A stretch of DNA of 53,004 nucleotides from Acidobacteriota bacterium (GTDB lineage: Bacteria > Acidobacteriota > Thermoanaerobaculia > Thermoanaerobaculales > Sulfomarinibacteraceae): positions 1 through 53,004 of the forward strand of contig JAJDNM010000020.1 of NCBI GenBank assembly GCA_022340665.1. Direction: 5' to 3'. This document shows positions 8,641 to 17,645 of the stretch, one piece after another (position 1 is the stretch's first letter; the number at the start of each line of letters is the position of its first letter). The position numbers and the translations under genes are program-made. The notes under the pieces were generated by a model that was given only the letters and a program-made list of their open reading frames with translations, had not been told where the DNA came from and ran no database searches.

Positions 8641-10029
8641 ATGAGCAGCACCAAACCCGGAAACGTGGTCAGTGGCCCCGGCACCGTCGCCGATCGGCTG
8701 CCGCACGACCCCGAGGCCGAACGGGCGGTCCTCGGCGCGGTGCTGCTCGACCCCGGGGCAATGCTCCACATCATCGAGAAGCTCGGCGTCGAACACTTTT
8801 ATCTCGAGAGCCATCGCATCGTCTACCAGGCATGCCTCGAGCTGCACGAAAAGGGTGAAGCGGCCGACCTCCTCACCGTGCGCAACCACCTCACCGAGCA
8901 GGGCCGGCTCGAGCAGGTCGGCGGCGTCTCGTACCTCTCGTCGCTGGTCGATGCCCTGCCGGACGTGGCCAACGTCATCCACTACGCCGAGATCGTCCAC
9001 GACAAGGCGGTCAAGCGGCAGCTGATGGCGGCCGCCCAGCGCATCATCTCGACCTGCTCCCTCGATCACGGCGAGGCCCGCGAAGCCGTCGAGTCAGCCC
9101 AGAAAGACGTCTATCGGATCGCAGAGGACACCCTCTCCGGCGGTCTGATGCCGATCCGCGGCCTCACCGACTCGGAGCTGGCCAATATCGAGGCCGCGCG
9201 CGAGACGCGCTCGACCCTCACCGGCCTCGACACCGGGTATGTCCGGATCAACGAGCTCACCTCCGGGCTGCAACGCAAGGACCTGGTGATTCTCGCCGCA
9301 CGGCCGTCGATGGGGAAGACCTCGCTGGGCGTCAACATCTGCGCGCACGCGGCACTGCGCGGAGGAAAGAAAGTTGCCATCTTCTCGCTCGAGATGGCGG
9401 CCGAGCAGCTGGTTCGAAGACTCCTCTCCTCCGAGGCGCGCGTCGATCAGAAGCGCATCTCCGGTGGCTATCTCGCGAAGTCGGACTGGCCCAAGCTCGA
9501 GCTGGCCGCGCAGTCGCTGCGCGATGTCAATCTGTGGATCGACGATACGCCCGGCATTACCGCCCTCGAGCTCTCGGCCAAGGCGCGGCGCCTCAAGCAG
9601 GAGCGGGGGCTCGATTTGGTGATGGTGGATTACCTGCAGCTGATGTCGGGTGGCGCCCGTTTCAACAGCCGCACCGAGGAGGTGTCGGCGATCTCGCGCA
9701 ACCTCAAGGCGGTCGCCAAGGAGCTCGACGTACCGATGTTGGTGCTGTCCCAGCTCTCACGCCAGCCCGAGCGTCGCGGCGGCGACCACCGGCCGCAGCT
9801 CTCGGACCTGCGTGAGTCAGGTTCCATCGAGCAGGACGCGGACGTCGTGATGTTCATCGTCCGGCAGTCGGTCTACGACCGCGAGGTGGAGGACCCTCGC
9901 CGTGCCGAGCTCATCATCGCCAAGCAGCGGAATGGCCCGATCGGTGAGGTCGACCTGATATTCCAGCACGAGTTCACGCGCTTCGAGAACGCCGACTTCA
10001 GCCGCGAGGACGGTGACGCCCCGTGGTAG
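8641..10029 (+). CDS. dnaB: Replicative DNA helicase
   Basis: Hexameric 5'-3' helicase that loads at the origin and drives the replication fork. The 462 residues comprise the N-terminal primase-interacting domain (about 15-120, opening LPHDPEAERAVLGAVLLD), a linker, and the RecA-like C-terminal domain. The latter has Walker A (ARPSMGKTS, near 220-228), the SLEMAAEQLVRR segment, Walker B (LVMVDYLQLM), the SQLSRQPERR motif and LRESGSIEQDAD. No intein interrupts the Walker site. No strong Shine-Dalgarno is seen; GTAGGAT lies nine bases before the ATG. The 3' end overlaps mlaE by 7 bases, so dnaB appears to lead the dnaB-mlaEFD-radA string. Confidence 0.97.
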   Translation: MSSTKPGNVVSGPGTVADRLPHDPEAERAVLGAVLLDPGAMLHIIEKLGVEHFYLESHRIVYQACLELHEKGEAADLLTVRNHLTEQGRLEQVGGVSYLSSLVDALPDVANVIHYAEIVHDKAVKRQLMAAAQRIISTCSLDHGEAREAVESAQKDVYRIAEDTLSGGLMPIRGLTDSELANIEAARETRSTLTGLDTGYVRINELTSGLQRKDLVILAARPSMGKTSLGVNICAHAALRGGKKVAIFSLEMAAEQLVRRLLSSEARVDQKRISGGYLAKSDWPKLELAAQSLRDVNLWIDDTPGITALELSAKARRLKQERGLDLVMVDYLQLMSGGARFNSRTEEVSAISRNLKAVAKELDVPMLVLSQLSRQPERRGGDHRPQLSDLRESGSIEQDADVVMFIVRQSVYDREVEDPRRAELIIAKQRNGPIGEVDLIFQHEFTRFENADFSREDGDAPW

Positions 10030-10823
10030 ATGCGGCCGCCCGCCCGGCGGGCATCGTCGGCTGGCTCGACCACCTCGGCCGCTTCATCCTCGGCGCGCTC
10101 GACGAGCTCGGGCGCTTCTTCTACATCATGGCGTCGAGCGTGATGTGGACCTTCCGCCGGCCGTTCGACGGCACCGAGCTGATGCGACAGATGGTACGGG
10201 TCGGGTGGGACTCCGTCCCGGTGGTGTTCCTGACCTGTCTCTTCACCGGCATGGTGCTCGCGCTGCAGACCTTTCGCGGTTTCGAGCGGTTCCACGCCGA
10301 AGGCTTCGTCGGTTCGGTGGTCGCGCTGTCGCTGACCCGTGAGCTGGCCCCGGTGCTCACCGGGCTGATGGTCGCCGGCAGGGTCGGATCGGCGATGGCC
10401 GCAGAGCTCGGCACGATGCGTGTCACCGAGCAGATCGACGCCCTCTACGCGATGGCCACCGAACCCATCCACTATCTGGTGGTTCCCAGGGTCAACGCTT
10501 CGATCCTGATGCTACCGGTTCTGACGATCGTCGGCGACGCCGTCGGCATTATCGGCGGCTGGTTGGTTTCGGTCGGTCTCTTCGGAGCCAACAGTTATCT
10601 CTACATGGAGCGGACCTTCCAGTTCCTGGAGGTCAACGACGTCACCTCAGGCCTCATCAAGGCCGCGTTCTTCGGTCTCATTCTTTCAGTCACCGGTTGT
10701 GCCAAGGGCTTTTACACGTCGGGTGGCGCCGAGGGCGTCGGCAGATCCACGACCTCGGCCGTGGTGACCGCCAGCCTCTACATCCTTCTCTCGGATTTCT
10801 TCCTGACCAAGGTCCTCTTCTGA
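10023..10823 (+). CDS. mlaE: MlaE-family ABC transporter permease
   Basis: Inner-membrane permease of an MCE-type lipid transporter (MlaFED-like), expected to move glycerophospholipids between inner and outer membranes. The GTG start overlaps the dnaB stop by 7 bases. The 266 residues hold about five membrane segments after an amphipathic N-terminal helix. The family core LALQTFRGFERF...SLTRELAPVLTGLMVAGRVG and the conserved ELGTMRVTEQIDAL coupling helix are present. It overlaps mlaF by one base (TGATG). Substrate direction cannot be read from sequence. Confidence 0.93.
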   Translation: MVDAAARPAGIVGWLDHLGRFILGALDELGRFFYIMASSVMWTFRRPFDGTELMRQMVRVGWDSVPVVFLTCLFTGMVLALQTFRGFERFHAEGFVGSVVALSLTRELAPVLTGLMVAGRVGSAMAAELGTMRVTEQIDALYAMATEPIHYLVVPRVNASILMLPVLTIVGDAVGIIGGWLVSVGLFGANSYLYMERTFQFLEVNDVTSGLIKAAFFGLILSVTGCAKGFYTSGGAEGVGRSTTSAVVTASLYILLSDFFLTKVLF

Positions 10824-11617
10824 TGACGCCTCCTGCAACCTCACCCGCCAGCATCCCGGCCGAGCCGATGATCAGTGTCATCGGCCTCTACAAGTCCTTC
10901 GGCGACAAGCAGGTCCTCAGGGGCATCGACCTGGAGGTCATGCGGGGCGAGTCGATGGTGCTGGTCGGAGGCTCGGGCGCCGGAAAATCGGTTTTCATCA
11001 AGCATCTTATCGGCCTGCTGCAACCCGACGAGGGTCACGTGGTGGTGGACGGGATCGATCTGACCGTCGCCCCACCGGAGGTCGTGCTCGAACTGCGAAA
11101 GCGATTCGGCATGAGCTTTCAGGAGGGGGCGCTGTTCGATTCGATGACGGTCGGCGACAACATCGCCTTCCCGATCCGCCGCCACACGAAGAAGACCGAG
11201 GAGGAGGTCGCGGCCCGAATCCGCGAGTGCCTCCACCTGGTTCGGTTGCCGGGGATCGAGAACAAGATGCCCGCGGAGCTTTCCGGCGGCATGCGACGGC
11301 GCGTGGGATTCGCGCGCGCCATCGCCCTGGAGCCCGAGATCTTGCTTTTCGACGAGCCGACCACCGGCCTCGACCCCATCAACACTGCAGCCATCGGGCG
11401 GGTCATCAATCAGCTTCGCGACGAGCTCGATGTGACAGTTGTGACCATCACCCATGATATGAGCCTCGCCTACCGCATCGCCGATCGCATTGCCATGATG
11501 CGGCGCGGGCGCATTCTCGTTGTCGACACCCCGGAAAAGTTCGCCGAATCCAGAGAGAGCTTCGTTCGCGGTTTTCTCGAAGGTGAGCTGCCGGAGGTAC
11601 TGGAGGAAAAAACATGA
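10823..11617 (+). CDS. mlaF: MlaF-like ABC transporter ATP-binding protein
   Basis: Cytoplasmic ATPase of the MCE transporter. The ATG at 10823 sits in the TGATG overlap with mlaE and gives 264 residues; upstream extension would run through mlaE. Walker A is GGSGAGKS (about 50-57), the signature is LSGGMRRR, Walker B ILLFDEPTTGLDP and the H-loop TITHDM. A short Pro/Ala-rich N-terminal extension precedes MISVIGLYKSFG. Its stop overlaps the mlaD start by four bases (ATGA), which implies coupled translation of the three subunits. Confidence 0.95.
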   Translation: MTPPATSPASIPAEPMISVIGLYKSFGDKQVLRGIDLEVMRGESMVLVGGSGAGKSVFIKHLIGLLQPDEGHVVVDGIDLTVAPPEVVLELRKRFGMSFQEGALFDSMTVGDNIAFPIRRHTKKTEEEVAARIRECLHLVRLPGIENKMPAELSGGMRRRVGFARAIALEPEILLFDEPTTGLDPINTAAIGRVINQLRDELDVTVVTITHDMSLAYRIADRIAMMRRGRILVVDTPEKFAESRESFVRGFLEGELPEVLEEKT

Positions 11618-13098
11618 CACCAGCCGCACGCATCGGCCTCTTCATGCTGGTGGGATTGATCATCCTCGGCATCTTCATCATCAAGATCGAGGACATCCCT
11701 GTCGGCGAACGCGGCGACCGGCTCGAGGTCAAGGCCCGCTTTCCTTCGGTTGCGGGCCTCGACCGCAAGGCGGCGGTTCGGATCGCCGGGGTTCGGGTCG
11801 GCAAGGTGGAGGCCGTCAACCTCGACGGCTCCGAGGCCATGATCGAGCTCTCGCTCGATCCGCACGTTCGGCTTCACGAGGGCGCCTGGGCGCAGATCAC
11901 CAGCCTCGGGATGCTCGGTGACAAGTACATCGAGATCTTCCCCGGGGATCCGGCGGCTTCGGTGCTCCAGGGAGAGATCGAGCTTACCGGCACGACCTCG
12001 CCCTCGTTCAACGATGTCATGCAGGTGGCAACCGAAATCGGCGCAGACGTGAAGGAGGTCACCGAAGCCCTGCGCGGGTCCATCGGTGGATCCCAGGGCG
12101 AGGAGACAATCGAGGAAATTGTCTCCAACATTCGCGACCTCACGGCGTCGCTCAAGGTTCTGATCGCCGAGAACCAGGCCAACGTCAACGCAACCACCGC
12201 GAATTTCCGGGACTTCTCGGCGACCCTTCGCGACGAGCTCCCGCAGATCACCGAAAAGCTCAACACGCTCGCCGATCAGCTAAATGGCGTGGTCGGCGAA
12301 AACCGGGACGACCTCCAGGCGTCGATGGGAAACATCCGAGAGCTCACTGACCGACTTCAGGTGTCGGCCGAAAACCTGAACCAGATCACCGGTAAGATCG
12401 CCGCGGGCGAGGGTTCGATCGGCAAGCTGGTCAACGACGAATCGACGGTCGACAACCTCAACCAGACCCTCGATTCGATCGAGGGGGGCATTGACACCCT
12501 CAACGAGACGATGGGGCGCTACCGGCGCTACCAGCTCGAGGTCGCGATGCGTGGCGAAGCGATGCCGTCGACGAGCGAGAGTCGGATGGCCTTCGGGTTC
12601 GATCTCTGGACCACGGAGAAAAGGTTCTTCCGTATCGAGGGCGTGGACATGCCGTACGGCAAGACCAAGACCGACTCCCAGTTTGTCACCACGACCTACC
12701 CCGACGGCACACAGGACCAGTATCTCGAGGAGAGGGTGAGGATGTCGGACAAGCTCGGCATCAACGCCCAGGTCGGCTACCGCATCTTCCCCGACACCAT
12801 CGTTCGCGCCGGCCTCATCGAGTCGGCCGGCGGGGTTGGCGTCGACCACAGCATCCGACTCGGCAAGCGCCCACTGAGGTTGGTCTTCGAGGCATACGAT
12901 TTCAACCGCGCGTTCGATGAGGACGTTCACTTGAAATTCGAGGGACGGTATTTCATCAGCCCGAACATTTTCGTTACCGCAGGCTGGGACGACCCGTTGG
13001 TTTCGGACAAATCTTCGGTCCTCTTGGGCGGCGGCATCACCTGGAATGACGAGGACATCAAGTACAGCCTCGGTCTCGCCGGCGGCGCCCTGAACTGA
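11614..13098 (+). CDS. mlaD: Long MlaD: MCE domain, helical shaft and C-terminal beta-rich domain
   Basis: The 494 residues are far longer than the roughly 180 of E. coli MlaD. Residues 5-25 form one transmembrane helix. Residues 35-115 are an MCE domain (VRIAGVRVGKVEAV, LGMLGDKYIEI). Residues 125-305 are predicted helical with regular Asn/Leu heptads. Residues 310-494 are beta-rich with alternating aromatic and polar strands and Gly turns (GINAQVGYRIFP, FEGRYFISPNIFVTAGW, VLLGGGITWN), like an outer-membrane barrel. Long MlaD proteins of this plan are known from Veillonella, where they span from inner to outer membrane. That this one does the same is inference. No mlaA, mlaB or mlaC lies nearby. 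Confidence 0.88.
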   Translation: MTPAARIGLFMLVGLIILGIFIIKIEDIPVGERGDRLEVKARFPSVAGLDRKAAVRIAGVRVGKVEAVNLDGSEAMIELSLDPHVRLHEGAWAQITSLGMLGDKYIEIFPGDPAASVLQGEIELTGTTSPSFNDVMQVATEIGADVKEVTEALRGSIGGSQGEETIEEIVSNIRDLTASLKVLIAENQANVNATTANFRDFSATLRDELPQITEKLNTLADQLNGVVGENRDDLQASMGNIRELTDRLQVSAENLNQITGKIAAGEGSIGKLVNDESTVDNLNQTLDSIEGGIDTLNETMGRYRRYQLEVAMRGEAMPSTSESRMAFGFDLWTTEKRFFRIEGVDMPYGKTKTDSQFVTTTYPDGTQDQYLEERVRMSDKLGINAQVGYRIFPDTIVRAGLIESAGGVGVDHSIRLGKRPLRLVFEAYDFNRAFDEDVHLKFEGRYFISPNIFVTAGWDDPLVSDKSSVLLGGGITWNDEDIKYSLGLAGGALN

Positions 13099-13106
13099 CT
13101 CGCCTG

Positions 13107-14459
13107 ATGGCGGAGACCGTCTTCTTCTGTACCTCCTGCGGGCACGAGTCGGGGAAATGGCTCGGCCAATGTCCGGGCTGCAACGAGTGGAACTCCTTTG
13201 CCGAGCAGCCCTCGGCACCACGGAAGAAGAAGGGTGGCGCATCGCCGCCACGTGGCGTCCCGGCGGTGCCAGTGACGGAAGCGGCAGCAGTCCCGTCGGA
13301 GCGTCTCGCCACCGGGCTCGACGGGCTCGACCGGGTGCTCGGTGGAGGGCTTGTTCCAGGCTCGCTGGTGCTGCTCGCCGGGGAACCCGGGATCGGCAAG
13401 TCGACCTTGCTTTTGCAGGTAGCGGCCGAGCTGGCGCGCAAACACGGCCCAGTGGTCTATGTCACCGGTGAAGAATCTGCCGAGCAGGTCGCCCTCCGAG
13501 CACGGCGGATCGACGGTCTCCACCGCGACCTGCTGTTGCTGCCGGAAACGTCGTGCGACGCGGTTCTGGCTCAGCTCGAAGCTCTCGAACCGCGGTTGGT
13601 GGTAGTCGATTCGGTGCAAACCGCCGTCCTCGACAACCTCGAGGCCATAGCCGGCTCAGTCAGCCAGGTGCGACAGGTGGCCTCGCGGTTTCAGCATTTC
13701 GCCAAGACCCACGGTGTTCCGGTGATATTGGTCGGCCACGTAACCAAGGAGGGTTCGATCGCCGGGCCGAAGCTTCTCGAGCACCTCGTCGATGTCGTGA
13801 CGTCACTCGAGGGAGAACCGGGCCACGATCTCCGTGCCCTGCGCGCCGGAAAAAACCGTTACGGCACGATCGCCGAGCTCGCACTGTACTCGATGACCGG
13901 GAAGGGTCTCGAGCCGGTCCAAAACGCCTCGGCATGGTTGCTCGAGGATCGCCGAAGTGATGCCGCGGGATCGGCGGTGGCAGTTGCGCTCGAGGGCAGC
14001 GTGCCGCTGCTCGTCGAGGTCCAGGCACTGGTCTCCCCCTCGGTTCTCGGTACGCCGCGCCGGGTCGCTCACGGTTTCGATTCATCACGCCTCGCCCTCC
14101 TGCTGGCGGTGCTCGAGCGTCACGCCGGAGTTGCCTTTGCGGAACGTGATGTTTTCGTCAATCTCGTCGGCGGTCTGTCGCTCCGGGAGCCTGCCCTCGA
14201 CCTCGCGGTAGCGGCGGCGCTGGCGTCGTCCGCCGCCGATGTCCCCCTCGCTGCGGAGCTCGCAATCTTCGGCGAAATCGGTCTGCTCGGCGAGGTGCGA
14301 GCGGTGAGCCGGGCCGCAGAAAGGGTGCGCGAAGCGGCGGCCCTCGGCTTCGGTCGGGTCGCCCTGCCGACTCGCGATGCCAACGGCAAGCTCAACCTGC
14401 CGGCGACCGCAATCTCTACCGTCGTCGATCTGCCCCGTTTGCTTGTCGCGAACGAATAG
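13107..14459 (+). CDS. radA: DNA repair protein RadA/Sms
   Basis: A RecA-like ATPase that promotes branch migration in recombination. The 450 residues show the N-terminal C4 zinc finger (Cys 8, 11, 22, 25), Walker A GEPGIGKST near 92-100, the family-specific KNRYG motif near 249-253, and a Lon-protease-like C-terminal domain (about 290-450). The ATG follows mlaD by eight bases, with no strong Shine-Dalgarno, so it is probably translated from the dnaB-mla transcript. It converges on the M20 gene with 66 bases between stops and no clear terminator. Confidence 0.96.
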   Translation: MAETVFFCTSCGHESGKWLGQCPGCNEWNSFAEQPSAPRKKKGGASPPRGVPAVPVTEAAAVPSERLATGLDGLDRVLGGGLVPGSLVLLAGEPGIGKSTLLLQVAAELARKHGPVVYVTGEESAEQVALRARRIDGLHRDLLLLPETSCDAVLAQLEALEPRLVVVDSVQTAVLDNLEAIAGSVSQVRQVASRFQHFAKTHGVPVILVGHVTKEGSIAGPKLLEHLVDVVTSLEGEPGHDLRALRAGKNRYGTIAELALYSMTGKGLEPVQNASAWLLEDRRSDAAGSAVAVALEGSVPLLVEVQALVSPSVLGTPRRVAHGFDSSRLALLLAVLERHAGVAFAERDVFVNLVGGLSLREPALDLAVAAALASSAADVPLAAELAIFGEIGLLGEVRAVSRAAERVREAAALGFGRVALPTRDANGKLNLPATAISTVVDLPRLLVANE

Positions 14460-14525
14460 CAACAGAGACCCAAGAATCCGGATTCCAGATTTACCAACCG
14501 CCCGATCGAGACGAATCCCAGTGGC

Positions 14526-15767
14526 TTATTCGCCGGCCGCGGAAAATTCCGAGTACAGCTGCGGGAATGTCGCGTAGAAGGCGATTGCTGGACCCAGCTG
14601 GGCGAGCGGGATCTGGTCGTTGACGGTGTGGGAGTGCAGCTCGTCCGCCGGACCGAAGCCGACAGTCGGGATGCCGTAGATCCCGGCGGTGGCGCACCCG
14701 TTGGACGAAAACGCCGACCGGTGAATGCGCGGCGAGCGCCCCAAGACCTTTTCGGCGGTTGCCATTGCCGCGCGAACGGCCGAACCTTCAGACGGAGTTT
14801 CCCAGGCCGGAAAAACCTTGTCCGTCGGATAGGTGAAGCCTCGCCAAGAGGGCAATCCGTAATGCAACAAACGCACTTCCGCGCCTTCGGCGGTGGCCTC
14901 GGTGACCTCGCGAATCTGGGCCAGCGCGTCCTCGGGGTTCTCACCGATCGTCAGCCGCCGATCGATGTGAATCTCACATCCGTCAGGGATCGCCGTCAGG
15001 GATGGGGATTGGGAGGTGATGCCTGTCACCGCCAGTGAACCACGGCCGAGCATCGGATGGTCAATCTCCAAATCCCGGTGGAGTCGGACCAGACCCTCGA
15101 CTATGGGCATCATGGCGTAAATCGCGTTCTCACCTCGCTCGGGTTGCGAACCGTGGGTCGAGACACCGAAGGTCGCGATTTCGACCTCCATGCGACCCCG
15201 CTGGCCATAACAAATGCCGAGGTGCGATGGCATTGCTATGACCACCGCCTCGGGTCGAAGCGGAGTCTCATTGAGCATGTACTGCCAGGCCAGGCCCACA
15301 CAGTCTTCACCGTTGACGGTCGCGGTCACCCATAACGTCACATCACTCGGCAGCCCGACCTGATCCGCGAGGGCGGCCCCATGCACCAGAGTGGCCAGGC
15401 CACCCTTCTGATCAGACGCGCCACGACCGAAGAGCGTGCCACCGGTTACGATCCCTCGAAAGGGATCATGGCGCCAGAGAGTCGGATTGGAGATGCCAAC
15501 CGTGTCGATGTGGGCGTCATAGGCGATCACGCGCGGTCCCGTACCGAGGCGTCCGAGGACGTTACCCATCTCGTCGAGATGGACTTCCCGATAGCCGAGC
15601 AACTCCATCTCGCGCATGACCCGCTCGCAAGCGAGGCGTTCTCCCCGACTCGGCGAGGGAACCGTGACCAGGTCGTGGAGAAACTCGAGGCACCGAGGGG
15701 CCGCCTCTTCCGCGAGACGAGTCACTTCACTGTCGATTTGACGTTCTCCGCCGGCGATATCAGTCAT
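14526..15767 (-). CDS. M20-family metallohydrolase (YgeY-like)
   Basis: A 413-residue zinc hydrolase of the M20/DapE-ArgE-carboxypeptidase group. Metal-site motifs are DAHIDTVG (about 75-82), GRGASDQKGG, NGEDCVG with the base Glu, and a late GFGPADELHSHTVND carrying the last His. A dimerisation lid lies between (FGVSTHGSQPERGENAIY). The sequence is closest in feel to the YgeY branch, but no selenium-linked genes are near, so I leave the substrate open. I start it at 15767 because AGAGGTG lies five bases upstream; an in-frame start 66 bases earlier lacks a ribosome site. Monocistronic or weakly linked to yggS, 123 bases away. Confidence 0.82.
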   Translation of the reverse strand: MTDIAGGERQIDSEVTRLAEEAAPRCLEFLHDLVTVPSPSRGERLACERVMREMELLGYREVHLDEMGNVLGRLGTGPRVIAYDAHIDTVGISNPTLWRHDPFRGIVTGGTLFGRGASDQKGGLATLVHGAALADQVGLPSDVTLWVTATVNGEDCVGLAWQYMLNETPLRPEAVVIAMPSHLGICYGQRGRMEVEIATFGVSTHGSQPERGENAIYAMMPIVEGLVRLHRDLEIDHPMLGRGSLAVTGITSQSPSLTAIPDGCEIHIDRRLTIGENPEDALAQIREVTEATAEGAEVRLLHYGLPSWRGFTYPTDKVFPAWETPSEGSAVRAAMATAEKVLGRSPRIHRSAFSSNGCATAGIYGIPTVGFGPADELHSHTVNDQIPLAQLGPAIAFYATFPQLYSEFSAAGE

Positions 15768-15795
15768 CAGCCACACCTCTCTCGGACGGCTGAGA

Positions 15796-15824
15796 ATTTT
15801 TTCACAAAGTCCGAATTTCGGCAA
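15796..15824 (-). promoter_or_regulatory. Possible promoter of the M20 hydrolase gene
   Basis: On the minus strand, TTGCCG and AAAAAT are separated by 17 bases, about 30 bases before the chosen ATG. Both hexamers are imperfect. Confidence 0.3.
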
Positions 15825-15890
15825 GGAGAACATCCGCCAGCCGGTCTTGGTCTCAGAGAGACCGGTCGGCGTCGGTCCACGATCGGAAGG

Positions 15891-16592
15891 CTATTTCCTG
15901 ACGGATCGGGGACCGAAAATCGCAGTCCCCACACGAACCATGGTTGCCCCTTCGACGACGGCGATTTCGAAGTCGTGGCTCATCCCCATGGAGAGCTCGG
16001 GAAGATCATGACCAGTCGATTTTTCGAGCTGGTCGCGAAGCGTGCTCAGCTGCCGAAACCAGGGACGGGAAGCCTCCGGGTCATCCGTCCACGGCGGAAT
16101 CGCCATCAACCCGCGCACCAATAATGAATCGCACGACAGGGCATGATCGAGGAGGTTGGCAGCATCCTGCGGAAACGCGCCTGCTTTCTGCGGCTCCTCC
16201 GCCAGGTTGATTTCGAGCAAAACCTCCAGCCTGCGATCCGGCCAGCGCTCAGCCAGCAGATACTGGAGGCGGTCGGCAATCTCGAATCGATCGATCGTGT
16301 GCACGATGTCGAAGACTTCAAGTGCGGCGCGCGCCTTGTTGCGCTGCAGAGGACCGATGAGATGCCAGCGGGCGTCGGGGGCCGCGGCCCTCTTTGCGAC
16401 CCCCTCCTGAACTCGGTTCTCACCGAAATCGGTTGCTCCGGCCTTGAACGCTTGACCGATGATTTCAGCTGGAAACGTCTTGCCCACCGCTATCAGGGTG
16501 ATGTCGGACTGACTCCGTCCGCATTCCGCTGCGGCGGCTGCGATACGCCGCTCGACCGCGGCCAGCCGATCCGCTAAATGAGTGGTGGTCAT
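15891..16592 (-). CDS. yggS: YggS-family PLP-binding homeostasis protein
   Basis: A single-domain TIM-barrel protein that binds pyridoxal phosphate and tunes vitamin B6 and amino/keto-acid pools; no catalytic activity is established for the family. 233 residues. The PLP lysine is Lys38 in AVGKTF; other signatures are FGENRVQEG, WHLIGPLQRNK and the C-terminal LSMGMSHDFEIAVVEG...VRVGTAIFG. The start overlaps the zinc-ribbon gene by four bases (ATGA), so the two are translationally coupled. Confidence 0.95.
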   Translation of the reverse strand: MTTTHLADRLAAVERRIAAAAAECGRSQSDITLIAVGKTFPAEIIGQAFKAGATDFGENRVQEGVAKRAAAPDARWHLIGPLQRNKARAALEVFDIVHTIDRFEIADRLQYLLAERWPDRRLEVLLEINLAEEPQKAGAFPQDAANLLDHALSCDSLLVRGLMAIPPWTDDPEASRPWFRQLSTLRDQLEKSTGHDLPELSMGMSHDFEIAVVEGATMVRVGTAIFGPRSVRK

Positions 16593-17335
16593 TTTTCGGC
16601 TGCTTGGCTGTCGCTCGTGATCGTCTCCTCGATGTAGAGGATGCGGTGGCAGTGTTCGCAGTCAATGATCTCTTCACAACGACGGACCCGTTGCTGAAGG
16701 TGGGGGCGCAGCGCGAAGTGACACAACGAGCACGATCCGTCCACCACCCTGGACACCGAGGTGCCTTGCTTGCTTTCCAGCAGACGGAGAAAACGAGACC
16801 TGTTTTTCGGCTGGACATCCGCCTCGACCGACTTGGCCTGGCGCGACAGCTGATGCACCCGTTCGAGGAGTTCGTCTTTGCGCTTCTCCCAGGCCGCTAC
16901 CACTTCGCTGTGGGCGCTTTCCTCTTCGGGTCGTGCTTCGCGCCGTTCTTTGATGTCCGCGTGCAGCTGTTCGATGGCCTCTTCGAGCTCCTTACGACGG
17001 GCCCGCGTTTCATTAATCGCCTTGGTAGCGTAGTCGATCTCCGAGATCACCGCCGTGAACTCGCGCTCGTTGGTCACCATGCTTTTCTGCTTCTGGAAGT
17101 GTTCGAGCTCCAGCTCCCACTCGGTTTCCTTCTTGCGAATTTCCTTGATTTCTTCTTCGTGCGACTTGAGTTGGCGCTCCATCTCCTCGAGCTCTTCGAG
17201 GCGCAATCGGTTGTCTTCCTGCAGACTGCGAATCTCCGCAGGGGGACTATTGCGCTCGGCGATGGCCGCTGCAATTTCGTCGTAAATCTTCTGGAGTCGA
17301 ACCAGGTTGACGAGATCGTTGTGTGCGTTGCTCAC
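16589..17335 (-). CDS. Coiled-coil protein with C-terminal C4 zinc ribbon
   Basis: A 248-residue protein of the DUF164/CT398-like family. Residues 10-170 form a long, charged antiparallel coiled coil (Glu/Lys/Arg-rich heptads). The end holds two CxxC knuckles (CSLC near 200, CEHC near 225) that form a zinc ribbon. Family members are proposed to bind nucleic acid or act as adaptors; function is not established. The GTG start has GAGGGG nearby. It heads a two-gene unit with yggS. Confidence 0.88.
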   Translation of the reverse strand: MSNAHNDLVNLVRLQKIYDEIAAAIAERNSPPAEIRSLQEDNRLRLEELEEMERQLKSHEEEIKEIRKKETEWELELEHFQKQKSMVTNEREFTAVISEIDYATKAINETRARRKELEEAIEQLHADIKERREARPEEESAHSEVVAAWEKRKDELLERVHQLSRQAKSVEADVQPKNRSRFLRLLESKQGTSVSRVVDGSCSLCHFALRPHLQQRVRRCEEIIDCEHCHRILYIEETITSDSQAAEK

Positions 17336-17370
17336 CGTTGCCCCTCATTGCGATATGCAGCTCGGCCCTT

Positions 17371-17555
17371 CTAGCCCGGTCTTCCCGCCAAGTTCCTACT
17401 GCGGGCGGCTGATGACAGCGATCTGTCGTGCTTTTCGAAAACCGTGCTCCTCAACGTAGTGCTACTACGCCTGCGTCGCCCGATTTTCGAAAAACCCAAC
17501 ATCTCACTGCCCTTCGCCGCCCTCGTCACGAAACTCGGTGGGAAGACCGGGTTAG
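17371..17555 (+). repeat. Nested inverted-repeat element, possible structured RNA
   Basis: The outer arms 17371-17389 and 17537-17555 pair over 19 positions, with two mismatches that are both G-U if the plus strand is RNA. Inside are GGGCGGC (17403-17409) with GCCGCCC (17516-17522); a hairpin GACAG-CGAT-CTGTC (17414-17427); two copies of the palindrome TTTTCGAAAA (17432-17441, 17484-17493); and CGTAGT-GCT-ACTACG (17455-17469) between them. It lies between the tRNA and the zinc-ribbon gene. It could be a miniature repeat or a folded RNA. Confidence 0.6.
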
Positions 17556-17566
17556 CGGGCTGGCCA

Positions 17567-17639
17567 TGGGCCCACCAGGATTCGAACCTGGGACCGACCG
17601 GTTATGAGCCGGCGGCTCTGACCGCTGAGCTATGGGCCC
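17567..17639 (-). tRNA. tRNA with CAU anticodon (Met elongator or Ile2)
   Basis: A 73-base cloverleaf on the minus strand: acceptor GGGCCCA/TGGGCCC, D arm GCTC...GAGC, anticodon stem CCGG with loop CTCATAA, T arm CCAGG-TTCGAAT-CCTGG, discriminator A. CCA is not encoded. The first pair is G-C, so it is not the initiator, which lies at 52448. Whether the wobble C is lysidinylated (Ile2) cannot be decided by eye. Confidence 0.93.
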
Positions 17640-17645
17640 CGGCGT

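Noticed and set aside
8641-10029. Intein in dnaB
   Set aside because: The Walker A and H4 regions are continuous; length is that of an intein-free helicase.
14526-15767. Selenium-metabolism cluster around the YgeY-like hydrolase
   Set aside because: No selD, selA, selenocysteine tRNA or xanthine dehydrogenase-like genes lie nearby.
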